Shown piece by piece: positions 26,186 to 37,302 of a stretch of 64,000 nt of DNA. Source of the stretch: Paramecium sonneborni. Lineage: Eukaryota; Ciliophora; Oligohymenophorea; Peniculida; Parameciidae. The notes beneath the pieces were generated by a model. It made no database searches. It saw only the letters and a program-made list of their open reading frames with translations, and was not told where the DNA came from. Position numbers and translations under genes: made by a program. The stretch's first letter is position 1, and each line of letters opens with the position of its first letter. Location of the stretch: contig CAJJDN010000020.1 of NCBI GenBank assembly GCA_905182985.1, positions 372,441 to 436,440 on the forward strand, in the 5' to 3' direction.

Positions 26186-27311
26186 TCAAATTCTGATTAC
26201 TGAAAATAAGTGACGAATAGTTGTAAAAACAGGCGAAACAGATCTCTTATAAATTTTAAGTTTTGGTGCTGAATACATTGTATTTAAAGTTATTTTTTAT
26301 TATTTATTATTTTTAGGAGATTTTGATTCAGAAGGTTATGTTAAAAATTTATTTTATCTTTATTTCTCAATTCTTAATAATGCTTCTTCAGTTTAACACT
26401 TTGATAATTTAGCTTCTATATCTTCTGAATATTCATTTTGATTATAAATTTAAAGATCTAAATCTACAGAAATAATTTAAGAGTCTTGTAAAATCTCTAA
26501 TTCTTCTTTATGTTTAGTATCTTAATCATCAATTAAATTTTATGAGAAGTTTTCTTGGTGAAAATGATGAGCACTTTAAATAGTTGATGCCAAAGATAAA
26601 TGATTTTAATCATTATTGAGTAATAATTAATTGATTATTAATTATTGTATGTTAGAAAGAGATACCATACTTATTGAGGAAGGCTTAAAATTTAATTTAT
26701 TAAAGAGTTTGCCTAATTTAATGATTATAATTTACTAATCAATTCTCTTGGTACAAGATTCTTGCCATAAAGTTAATGAGATATTAATTTTCCATGAGTG
26801 TATTTATTCCAATACCATTCTTATTGGTAATTACTGAAATGAATGCCTTCTCCATTGTATTTTCCTCTATAGACATTGCCATAGTAAATATCACCATTTT
26901 TATAATGCATAACAGTAAATCCATCATAGTTTTAGTTTTTAGCAACTCCATAACTTAATGGATTAATTCTAATGAGTAATTTATTACCATAACAATTATT
27001 CTTAAAAGAAATAATTTTATGTAAAAAGCCAATATTTTCAATATCTTGAATATATTTGATAGTATCATCATCTCCCCAAAATAATTTAAGACAAGAATTC
27101 TTTAATTTATAAACACCTACATCTTTAGGTTTAGATTTCTTAAAAAATCCATAATAATAGGCTAAGAATTAATCTTAAAATTACATCCATCTGGATTGAT
27201 TACTAAACTATAACCTTCAAGATGTGATTGGTTAAAAGTCCCAATATATAGAGTACCATCACTTTAAAGAATCATGTCTTTATCAAGCAGACAATTTTGT
27301 AGTTGTTGCAT
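26186..27311 (-). CDS. MORN-repeat protein, 359 residues
   Basis: Starts MQQLQNCLLDKDMILQSDG. Introns at 27162-27184 and 26713-26735 make the frame close exactly. MORN-like units: DGTLYIGTFNQSHLEGYS, DGSYYYGFFKKSKPKDVG, and NGDIYYGNVYRGKYNGEGIH near residue 190. The C-terminal half is Gln/Ser-rich without a recognised domain. MORN proteins commonly attach to membranes or cytoskeletal cortex, so a cortical role is inferred. The start is 52 bp from the divergent secreted-protein gene. A truncated copy of its 5' half lies at 27976-28487. Confidence 0.85.
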
Positions 27312-27974
27312 AAATTTATTAATTAATTTTAAGTATGAACTTATTTTCGTTTTTAATATTATAATGTTAAAGAAAATTGTTTTGCTTTTAATTCTTATAA
27401 TAGCAATTTAAGCTAAACATCATAGATTAAGACATACTAAATCAATTGTTGGACATAATCTAGCAATGAAACCTGGTGATGCTTGTTTACCAACTACTAA
27501 TTTAAGTGGATAGAAAAAAGAAGAAACTTCAGCTAATTAAGCTAGAAAACATCTAACTGTATATCTATTTTATAAATATAGAAATTTGCTGATGATTTGA
27601 CTGAAGAAAATAGAAAAGCTACTGAAAAATAACCATTTCCTAATCTTTATACATATTAAGATAATAATTGTGTTGGAAATGCTTAAGATCCTCCTAAAAG
27701 AGATAGAAGAATGAGAAGAAGCTGAATTTAATAGAATTAATTCTTATTATTTACATATTCCATTAACTTTTTTTACTATACAAAATAATTTAATATAAAA
27801 TTTCATTATAATTTTCTACTTAATTAATATAAATAATGAACAATTTCCATAATGAAAATTAAGAAAACTAAAATGAATCAGATTTACCAACTAACAGACA
27901 AATTTTATCCTTTTTATAATTAGGAATTTAACAATTTGAACAATTCAATCTAATTTTTGATAGTATTCCACTTT
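26800..27974 (+). repeat. False duplication C, left copy (pairs with 27976-29150)
   Basis: 1,175 bp running exactly to the N at 27975 and repeated after it (offset 1176). It contains the MORN gene 5' half, the complete small secreted-protein gene and the first residues of the FHA gene (27836-27974, truncated). Confidence 0.93.
27364..27725 (+). CDS. Small secreted protein, 112 residues (left contig copy)
   Basis: Begins MLKKIVLLLILIIAIQAKHH, a typical signal peptide with cleavage expected near residue 16-17. The mature part is short, basic at its C-terminus (DPPKRDRRMRRS), and has two Cys (in GDACLPTT and NNCVGNAQ) that could form a disulphide. One 23-nt intron in mid-gene; the frame closes exactly. 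Not recognised as a known family. It recurs at 28540-28901 by the false duplication, so this is probably one locus. Confidence 0.75.
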
Positions 27975-29150
27975 NGTATTTATTCCAATACCATTCTTAT
28001 TGGTAATTACTGAAATGAATGCCTTCTCCATTGTATTTTCCTCTATAGACATTGCCATAGTAAATATCACCATTTTTATAATGCATAACAGTAAATCCAT
28101 CATAGTTTTAGTTTTTAGCAACTCCATAACTTAATGGATTAATTCTAATGAGTAATTTATTACCATAACAATTATTCTTAAAAGAAATAATTTTATGTAA
28201 AAAGCCAATATTTTCAATATCTTGAATATATTTGATAGTATCATCATCTCCCCAAAATAATTTAAGACAAGAATTCTTTAATTTATAAACACCTACATCT
28301 TTAGGTTTAGATTTCTTAAAAAATCCATAATAATAGGCTAAGAATTAATCTTAAAATTACATCCATCTGGATTGATTACTAAACTATAACCTTCAAGATG
28401 TGATTGGTTAAAAGTCCCAATATATAGAGTACCATCACTTTAAAGAATCATGTCTTTATCAAGCAGACAATTTTGTAGTTGTTGCATAAATTTATTAATT
28501 AATTTTAAGTATGAACTTATTTTCGTTTTTAATATTATAATGTTAAAGAAAATTGTTTTGCTTTTAATTCTTATAATAGCAATTTAAGCTAAACATCATA
28601 GATTAAGACATACTAAATCAATTGTTGGACATAATCTAGCAATGAAACCTGGTGATGCTTGTTTACCAACTACTAATTTAAGTGGATAGAAAAAAGAAGA
28701 AACTTCAGCTAATTAAGCTAGAAAACATCTAACTGTATATCTATTTTATAAATATAGAAATTTGCTGATGATTTGACTGAAGAAAATAGAAAAGCTACTG
28801 AAAAATAACCATTTCCTAATCTTTATACATATTAAGATAATAATTGTGTTGGAAATGCTTAAGATCCTCCTAAAAGAGATAGAAGAATGAGAAGAAGCTG
28901 AATTTAATAGAATTAATTCTTATTATTTACATATTCCATTAACTTTTTTTACTATACAAAATAATTTAATATAAAATTTCATTATAATTTTCTACTTAAT
29001 TAATATAAATAATGAACAATTTCCATAATGAAAATTAAGAAAACTAAAATGAATCAGATTTACCAACTAACAGACAAATTTTATCCTTTTTATAATTAGG
29101 AATTTAACAATTTGAACAATTCAATCTAATTTTTGATAGTATTCCACTTT
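27975..29150 (+). repeat. False duplication C, N join and right copy
   Basis: Copy of 26800-27974 starting directly after the N. The right contig continues into the complete FHA gene, while the MORN gene is truncated here (28487 down to 27976). Confidence 0.93.
28540..28901 (+). CDS. Small secreted protein, 112 residues (right contig copy)
   Basis: Same coding sequence as 27364-27725, shifted by 1176 bp. Most likely the same gene represented twice because of the unmerged overlap at the N (27975), not a paralogue. Confidence 0.7.
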
Positions 29151-30516
29151 TTAGAAATGATACATTCATAGAAGAAGAAAATAACTCAAGATTTCTTTAA
29201 TTTGGAAGAGCTTAAGTAATTCTAGATGGCCAATCATCAAGGTATTTTAGAGTTCAAAATTTAGAGAAAAACTTTTAAATATTTAGAAATACCTCGAAAA
29301 GCGTACTACCCAAATTTAAAACAATCAGCTTGATCCAAAATAACCTCATATAAAAATAACTCAACTTCGAAATTTAAACATAAATCACGAATATTTCATT
29401 AATGAGTTTGGGTAAATTAAATACTCATTATTATTATAGTTTAGTTAATTCTAATAAAAATACAAATTCTGTAGACATTCTAATTGGTCGATAATATAGT
29501 TAAATTTCAGATATTATTCCAAATGATATAAGTAATAGATAATTTATTTATCAGAATAGTCTTACCTCAAGATAGGTCTATATCTCGAATTCATTGTAAG
29601 ATAGTTTATAATGATTATTTCAGAAAAGATTAAATACTTGATCCTTTTCATTTAAAAATCTTGAAACTGATTAATCTTCCATCTTAAATTAAATCAAGGA
29701 TTAGTAAATTTTTAGAGTAAAATATATTTCTATTGATTTAGAAAACCTAAAATAGTATAAATATAAGATCTTGGAAGCATTTGTGGTACTTACTTACGAA
29801 TCTTCAGATAGGAACCTTTCTTAATTTAAAAAGATCATAAATTTAGTATTGGAAGTGACACATACTTTAATATTGTTTTTAATCACAGATCAAATTAAAA
29901 TTTAAAATAGATAGATGATGAATGGCATAGTATTATTTAACATCTAAAAACATTGAAACAATCCTAAAAACATGAGATTCATTCGAGTGAATTTCTAATT
30001 TTACCTAACAATTTTGAAACTTTTGAAAAATTAAAAAGTTTATCCATAGTAGATCTTTATAAAAAATTAACTGAATATGAACTACCTATATTAATTGTCA
30101 AATTTTCAGGTTAAGGTGTAGATATAAATAAATCAATAAATTTATTTGTAGGAACGACTTAAGCTGATACAAATGACTTTTTTATAGGGAGAGGAACTGA
30201 AAACAATATTAAGATTAATTCTAATACAATATCAAGAAAGTAATGTCGTTTAAAATATTCTAAGAAGTAAGTGATAATTTAAATTAGATTATCTGGATGG
30301 GTGATAAATGATGGCTTTTAAGATCGTGATTCAGCAAATGGAACTTGGATTAGTTTATAAACAATAGAATAATCAGAAAAGATATTAGAATCAAATTTAA
30401 TTGAACTTCATCATAATGATGAAATAAAGATTAGTGATTTTATTCTCAAGATAGAGCTTTTGAAAGGCACACAGGAAGGAATTGGACATAAAATAAATAA
30501 ATTTCTTCATGATTGA
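29012..30516 (+). CDS. Protein with two FHA phosphothreonine-binding domains
   Basis: 476 codons after introns 29532-29559, 29717-29741 and 30267-30287; the frame closes exactly. First FHA at about residues 150-280: DILIGRQYSQISDI, DRSISRIHCKIVYND, then QDLGSICGTYLRI and FSIGSDTYFNI. Second FHA at about 370-460: FFIGRGTENNIKINSNTISR, then DSANGTWISL. The GR, SRxHC and N/C-GT motifs that contact phosphothreonine are present, with a less typical CGTY in the first domain. No catalytic domain, so probably a phospho-dependent scaffold. The first residues are duplicated at 27836-27974. Confidence 0.87.
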
Positions 30517-30614
30517 TAATTATTAATTAAATAAAAAGTGACGCTATTTATTCTTATTCATAAAAATTATATCTTTTTTAATCTGAAAATAAATTTATTT
30601 ATCACAAAACAAAA

Positions 30615-31645
30615 ATGAGCAACATTCCACCCTCTCAACATCCACCATAAGCTCCATAAGCTGTTCCATTTTAATAACCAACATTCTAACCAGGATTCGC
30701 TCCATAATATGCTCCTAGTCCAGTTACATATGGACCACCCATAACATCATCTCCATTGAGATATTCACAACCACTTTATTAAGCACCAGTTGTTTAATAA
30801 CCTGTATATGCTCAACCAATTGTTCCTCAACCAGTTTATGCCCCATAAGTTGTCTAACAACCAATAGTAACACAATCTATTGTTGCTTAACCAGTTGTTT
30901 AATAATAAGTTGTTGCTTAACCAGTTGTTTAATAACAAGTTGTTGCACCATAACCAATCTAAGGAGAAAGCAGAATTGAATATATTCCATATGAAAAGAC
31001 AGTTTTAGAATATGAAGAAGTCAGATAAAGAATTTAAGTACCAAGAGAGAAATATGTTACAGATTATTATGCAGTGGAATATCAAACTGAATATGTTCCA
31101 TAAGTATTCTAAGAAAAATACACAGGTATTATAAATAGACATATTTTAGAATATGTTCCAGTTGATAGATATTAAGAAAGAGTTGAATATTATCCAGTTG
31201 AAAGATAAGTTGTTCATTAACCAGTTTAATAAGTCTAATAAGTTGTAGCTTAACCAGTTGTTTAATAATCTGTTTAAGTTGTTTAATAACCAGTCTAAGT
31301 TGTTTAATAACCAGTTTAAGTTGTATAACCCTAACCAGTCTAAGTAGTATAATAATAGCCAGTCTAAGTTTACTAATAACCAATTGTTTAATAACCATTG
31401 GTTTAATCTATACCTGTTTAAACTGTTAGACCACCTGTAGCTCCTGTTTATGCTCCAACTACAACTCTTCCTTTAGGATAAACTGTATCCCCAAGACATC
31501 CTGGTGTTACTACAGTTCCAGGTAAACCATTAGATAAAACTTAAGTATTACTTTTATATTATTCTATCTTTAGGGGCCAAATCAACCAGCTCAATAATAG
31601 AATAAGCCAAAGAGTTTCTTAGATAGACTTTTTGACAGAGATTGA
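30615..31645 (+). CDS. Alveolin-like cortical cytoskeleton protein
   Basis: 325 codons after introns 31126-31149 and 31545-31573. The central block (about residues 115-190) has alveolin-style charged/Val-Pro units: EYIPYEKTVLEYEEVRQRIQ, VPREKYVTDYYAVEYQTEYV and EYVPVDRYQERVEYYPVERQ. It is flanked on both sides by low-complexity QPVVQQ/QPVQVVQ repeats, ending PKSFLDRLFDRD. Alveolins build the membrane skeleton beneath alveolar sacs (epiplasm in ciliates). A localisation to the epiplasm is inferred from family. Confidence 0.83.
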
Positions 31646-31798
31646 AATAAACAATTATGAATATTTTTATAAATGCACAAATAACATTTAAAATTTTGAA
31701 TTTTAATCATCTTTCTTATTCTATTTTTTTGTTTTCCATGATCTTGTTATTCAGTATCAAGTGATTTCGATAGTCAATTGATTTAATTAGTTTGCAAA

Positions 31799-32645
31799 AT
31801 GAATTCATAATTTTCTTCACAACCAAAAGTAGAGGAATAAAATGCCTAATAATAACCATTTACTTTACCTCCTCTTCCAAAATAAGATGGAATCTAATAC
31901 TACCCTATTTTCTATATTAAACAGAATAAGTAATTTTCTTTCTTATTAAATTAGTTTGCCCACACATCCCAATTTATAATAACTGCCAACTGATCATTAA
32001 AATTGCTGGTTTGTCTGTCATCCTTTATTGTAAAACGATCCTTTCTTTCCTGATATATCTAACTTTTCTCAATAAACACATAAAACATAAACTTTTACTC
32101 CAGAAATACCTATTAAAATAGAAGATGATGAAGAAATCAAATAATCCAATTTGAAATAACATTCACAACAACAATAGTAGAACTTAAATAATTTCTAAAT
32201 AAAGAACAAAAAGCAAAAAGATTCAAATAAATTTAAAAGAAACGTTGACAATTTCCAAGACCTAGAAATATTACCATGTAATTGTTCATAGAGTAACTGT
32301 CTTAAAAGATATTGTGCTTGTTTTCATAGCGGTAGAATGTGTTTAGATGAATGTTAATGTAAAGATTGTAAAAATTGCTCTGATTTTTCTGAAGAAAGAG
32401 ATGAAGCCATTAATCATGTTTATAAAAAATGTCATCGAGATAAAAAAGTTCCTGTAAATGAATTACTATCTTTATAAATGAGTTATGGATGTAAATGCAA
32501 ATCTACTGGATGTTAAAAAAAATATTGTGAATGCTTTAAAAGAGGATAAATCTGCGGTGAATTATGTTCTTGTGAGGATTGCCTCAATATTCCAATTAGT
32601 TTATCATAGAAAGATCTTAAGAGAAAGAAAACAGTATTAAAATGA
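31799..32645 (+). CDS. CXC/CRC-domain (tesmin/LIN54-type) DNA-binding protein
   Basis: 273 codons with one intron at 31930-31954. The N-terminal half is Gln/Pro-rich. From about residue 150 come two Cys-rich CXC motifs: CNCSQSNCLKRYCACFHSGR and CKCKSTGCQKKYCECFKRGQ, separated by a ~40-residue linker with a short conserved-like HRDKKVP segment. This is the CRC domain of LIN54/tesmin/TSO1 proteins, which bind TTYRAA-type promoter elements in cell-cycle genes (family knowledge). Likely a nuclear transcription regulator. Confidence 0.92.
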
Positions 32646-32728
32646 AATCATTCATTTAAATTCATTATAAAACATTTATTATCATTTATAATGACACTTA
32701 AAAAAATAATATTTTTCACTCCTTATTG

Positions 32729-33008
32729 TCAACCTAAGAAACTTTTTTTAATTCTCTTTACATATTTCTCTTTTTCATTTGTCCCAAATAATTCTTATAT
32801 CATTTATTTATGTTTTTGGATTTTATTAAGTTCCTAATTAAAAGAATTTATTAGATAAAATTCGAAACTAATTTCTCTTTATTTAATTTAAAGTCTCTAT
32901 TAAATAATATTGAAAATCATTCTTAAGGTCATAATTTTAAGCCAATTCAAATATGGAAAATTATTAATTTATACAATTGATCTATAATTTGAATGTAAAA
33001 TTAATCAT
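32729..33008 (-). CDS. Possible small gene, structure uncertain
   Basis: Two overlapping open frames. One starts MINFTFKLQINCINQQF at 33008; the other ends QELFGTNEKEKYVKRIKKS with TGA at 32729-32731 and could start at 32932. A single intron of length 3n+1 would join them but I did not find a clean one. Could be a small gene or noise in AT-rich DNA. Confidence 0.35.
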
Positions 33009-33205
33009 TCGTTTATATATATATTTAATTATGAATTAATTTTATCATTTAAATAACTATATGAAATATGTTTTAATCCAAACTAAAATTTACATACTTA
33101 AAGGTATTAAATTACGATTTATTTTTTATTTTTGTGTTTTTAATTTGCAGCTAATTATTATACTTAAATTTTTAAATTATCATAGATAATTAAAATATTA
33201 ATTTA

Positions 33206-33970
33206 ATGAAAAAGCTCTTTTCTTCAATTAAAAATGCAACAACTCAATTTGCAAAAGGAATTTTTTCTTCAAAAGAAGAATCTTCATAATAAGGTAATAG
33301 ATAGGATATGACATCTGAAGAATAAAAATAATAATAAAATTAAAATACCCAAACATCAAATGATGATTAAATTAAAATTTATTTAGATTCTTAAAAGGAA
33401 TTAAAAGAAAAGATTTTGTAAAACAGAATTCATTTTAATAATGCAGTGCTTGAATTATCCTGGAAAAAAATATTGGAAATCAAAAATGTGTATGCTAATG
33501 AAAGAAGAATTAATTTTTAGCCAAGATTAGTTATATTAGAATAACAACATTGGGAGAGAATTGTAATTCAAGTAGCTGAATTAATTTAGTCTTATTATAA
33601 TATTTAAATTTATTATGATAGATAAGAGTTAATTAGAATAGTATTAAATAATTTTATTTTATAGATTAAATAAAAGGTTTTAGAAGAATAATGTATTAAA
33701 GTTTTGTTTAGTAAAGAAGAAATGAAAGACTATTTTTAGTTTTATGAATAATCAGATGTTTTACTTAAAGAGTTTAAATAATAATTTCCTTAACTCATGA
33801 TTGAATATTCTTAGTATTAAATTAGGGAAATTTAAAAGCAATATTTAATAGATAAAGCATTTGATTTGTTTAAATTTGATGACTGCGATGAATTCAAGGG
33901 AATTAAATTATTTCATGATGATGAAGAAGTTTTAACATGGTATAAAAGAAAACAAGCAATTACCCCTTGA
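33206..33970 (+). CDS. Uncharacterised 254-residue protein
   Basis: One uninterrupted frame from MKKLFSSIKNATTQFAKG to TGA at 33968-33970, no intron. The N-terminal 70 residues are Gln/Ser-rich. The rest is helical and resembles a BAR-type or other coiled dimer in composition: LELSWKKILEIKNVYANERR, then LEQQHWERIVIQVAELIQSY. The C-terminus is LTWYKRKQAITP. No known motif identified. Confidence 0.75.
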
Positions 33971-34362
33971 CTTAATATTGATGTATATATAATGCTGTCT
34001 TATTAATAAACAAGTAATCATTATGTAGTAATTATCAAAGTTAAAATGATAATGATGATTAAGCTCTGCTATTTTGAGTACTGCTTGGGAATATTTTTTT
34101 TGTTTATTTTCTATGATTTGCTCCAGTTATATTCTATATTATTTTAAAATATTTGTCTCGTTAAAAAAACTGATTAATATTTCTTTCTAAATAACCTGTC
34201 AATGGATATTATATTATTTTATTTGTTATTTTATTTTATTATTATATTTTAGGAGATTATTGTCTAATCTTAAATTAGCAGCTTTTTTATTCTTTTTTAT
34301 AAGATTATCTATTTTAATTGGAATAAGGTAAAATATATCTTTATTCTTACCATGCCCCAAAA
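33971..34362. other. Convergent 3' flank / intergenic spacer
   Basis: About 390 bp of AT-rich DNA between the stop of a plus-strand gene and the stop of a minus-strand gene. No coding frame or repeat recognised. Confidence 0.4.
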
Positions 34363-34660
34363 TCAGAATCTTCCACTATTATTATAAATATCTATTGAAT
34401 TACTAACACTTTTAGCTCTTTCTTTTACTGTTGGGTTCTATATTTCAACTGTTTGAAATGCACTAATTGCTTCTAAATATGATTAGGCATCATTCTCTAC
34501 TTTCAACCTTAAAGGAGAGATATTTAGTTATACAGAATTTTCAAATAATTCTGTAGAGGTGATCTAAACTATTTTATTTTCATACATTGATTCTTTTTAT
34601 ATTAGATCTTTAAGGCAATGGATTTACATTTTCATTATTTTTGATTTTTATAGGTTTCAT
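34363..34660 (-). CDS. Possible small protein, 91 residues
   Basis: MKPIKIKNNENVNPLPQRS start at 34660, one 22-nt intron at 34564-34585, TGA at 34363-34365; the frame closes exactly. Polar, without recognisable domain. It may instead be a last exon of the upstream coiled-coil gene, but no acceptable intron links the two; the gap is 53 bp. Confidence 0.5.
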
Positions 34661-34713
34661 TAAGCAAGCAAAACTTTATATTCGTTAATAAATTATTAAT
34701 TAATATAAATAAC

Positions 34714-35205
34714 TCATTCATTTTCTATTTTCTAGCTTTCTTCTTTTTTATTTTCTTCTTATTTCTCTTTTTCTAATCTTTAAACCTTCTCTTGTAATAA
34801 GCGATTCTATTCTATAATATCTTCCAACTCTAAAAATTACTATAATTTTTCCTATTATTTTTTTATCACATCCTTTAGAATCTCATTTTCTTTATTTAAT
34901 CTTTTTATCTCCTCTTATTATTCGTATCCACTTTTAAAAATTATACTACTATATTTGTCCAAACTTCCATTTTTTATTTTCTAATAATAATTATTCGAAG
35001 TTCCAATTTATAATTGCTTTTCCAAAAGCTTCTGGTGAGATTAGGGTATAAATTCTTTTTTTTTTTATTAAACTTCTGTTGGAGGAGATCCTAAAAGATT
35101 ATTTCCAGTTGAAAGTTAAGAAATATGTTTGTTTCTAATAGGAGTAAAAAAATTAACAGAATATTTGTATTTTTCTGATGTTATTAAGGGACTTTGTGAT
35201 CTCAT
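34714..35205 (-). CDS. Coiled-coil protein, 163 residues
   Basis: Uninterrupted frame MRSQSPLITSEKYKYSVN to TGA at 34714-34716. Residues about 100-163 are a strong Glu/Lys/Gln coiled coil (EIKRLNKENEILKDVIKK, LELEDIIEQNRLLQEKV). The N-terminal part is Ser/Pro-rich and may be phosphorylated. Not recognised. Confidence 0.65.
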
Positions 35206-35718
35206 TAAAAGAAAATTATGATTTATTTAAAATAAATTTTATTGCGATTTCCAAATTATGAAGTTTTTTCATTGCACTAAAGTTTTTATTTATGGAATAA
35301 TCATTATTAAATAATTTATTATTAAAATTTCTTATCTTAAGATTAATTTAAAGTAACATATAGAATAGCTAATAAATAATAATTTAAATAAGGTTAAAAT
35401 TTTATAAGTAACATTATATTATAAATTGTATCATTAAGCTTATTAAATTCTTTGAAGTTTTTATTAATGATATGTTTTATAAATTATTATTATAATTATT
35501 TGATGAGGTCAATTTATTGAATATCAAAGCCTATAAATTATAATAAAAAATAAAATTTTAGAAAGATCATTATAATGGTTGTTTAAAATTAGTAAACATT
35601 TTAAAAATTATTTTGTCCAGGAATTAATAGTACTAATATTAAAAAAAAAATTCATTTTATATAAATTATTATTTTTTTATATATAAAATAATATTAAGAA
35701 ATTAATATGAAAATAATG
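35206..35718. other. AT-rich intergenic spacer
   Basis: About 510 bp between two minus-strand genes, with long A and T runs (for example near 35640-35690). No feature recognised. Confidence 0.4.
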
Positions 35719-37178
35719 TCAATTATGCAAGGATTTCTATTTTTTTATGTTTCCAACTAAATATATTATAATTAATTACTTAAAAGACTTAATTATTTTT
35801 TTTCGAATTCACTAATTTTATAAGGCTTTTTGATTGGATTATTTCTAGAATAAACCCTTTGCATTAATTCTTTAAGAAATTTACTTTATTATGGTTATCC
35901 ACAATGAAATGTTTGATTTCGTTCTCTTGATTTTTAAGAGTCACTTCTTCTATTGTCAGTATCTTTAGTTTCTTTACTTCTGGTAACATTTGAAACAATG
36001 TTCAAAAAGGTACTTTTATCGTAGAATGATTGTTTTTCAAATAAACATAATTATTTGCGATTTTTCTTTTTATTAGTATCCATATGATTTGATTTATTAT
36101 TAATATTATCTTAAGAGTTGAAACTACCATATTTTTTATTCATTTCTTTATAATCTGTGTCATCTTTTTCTTTTAGTTCTTCTAGTTTTTCAATTTTAAT
36201 TCTTGGTATGATAAGTTTTTATTAAGATTTGATTTCTGAATTCTAGAATGAACCTAGAATAAGGGAAGATCTATGTGATTTTAAAGATTTATCTTTATTA
36301 ACTTAGATTGGTTTAATAGGACTTAATGATGAAAACTAAAATTTAGGTGAAGCACAATCCTTAAATCCTTCATTTGTAAGTAGTAAAATCTTATCTCCTA
36401 GTATATTAAGTTTTGTATTATTTGTATTAATCTAATCAGGAAATTAGATGCTTGATAAAATACTTAGATTTGTTTTCTTGTTATTAGGTTAATAACTAAT
36501 ATTTAGTACATCCTATAATATTTTTAATTGAAAATTACATCTAGAATAACATGTTGTTTAGGAGATAATGTTTTTGTTTATGATTTGATTATATTGTAGA
36601 CTAATTATTCTTTTTGGCTTAATGAAATAGAACTCTTATTTATGTTTTGAATGATTTCTTGCAACTTTTTATTCTCTTAAGCAAATAAAATTGTTTTTTG
36701 CATATTTAATGAATTTGAACATAAAAAAGCTAAAATTGAATTAAATATAAATTACCATCATCTGAAATTTATTCCGAATCCCAATTTAATAAATTACGCT
36801 TTTACAAGTTCATCTTACAAGCTTTTACGAAATCAATACAATCATGCAACATTTTGTATTCATTTTTTTCATAAAGAAGTAGTTCTATCTTCTCAAAATC
36901 AAAGATCACCTATTCTTATGTTAATTAGAAAAATTACTTGATTAGTTTAATAGATATTTTTGTTTCTATTATAATTGAATCAATAATTTTTGAATTTCAG
37001 TTTAAAGTTTTTTTTCAATATCATCTTTTTCAGACTAAATTTCAATTAAAATTTATCATACTTGTATTCTAAATGCATAATCAATAATTTCAGATATGTC
37101 CACACGAATACTTGATGAATGCAAATTTAATTTATCTAATTCAACATAAATTTTTTCTGCAAAATCTGCAATTGACAT
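35719..37178 (-). CDS. Coiled-coil protein, 444 residues
   Basis: Starts MSIADFAEKIYVELDKLNLH. Five short introns (27, 23, 26, 26, 23 nt) give an exactly closed 444-codon CDS; the second (36915-36937) uses an AAG acceptor. N-terminal helical module (residues about 1-160) with coiled coil and WDSEQISDD, then Ser/Lys/Asn-rich probably disordered sequence with many possible phosphosites. The N-terminus resembles centrosomal or ciliary coiled-coil proteins in style only; family not recognised. Confidence 0.7.
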
Positions 37179-37302
37179 TTATTTTGAATTTAAAAATAAA
37201 TAATAATTTTTATAATTAAAAGTATTGAGAAAACAGAAAAATTAGGAATATATAGTAATATACAGTAATAATATGAAAAAATAATATGAGACCTTATAAT
37301 AA

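Noticed and set aside
31129..31398. Leu/Ile/Val-rich minus-strand ORF
   Set aside because: Antisense shadow of the QPV repeats in the alveolin-like gene, which closes exactly in frame on the plus strand.
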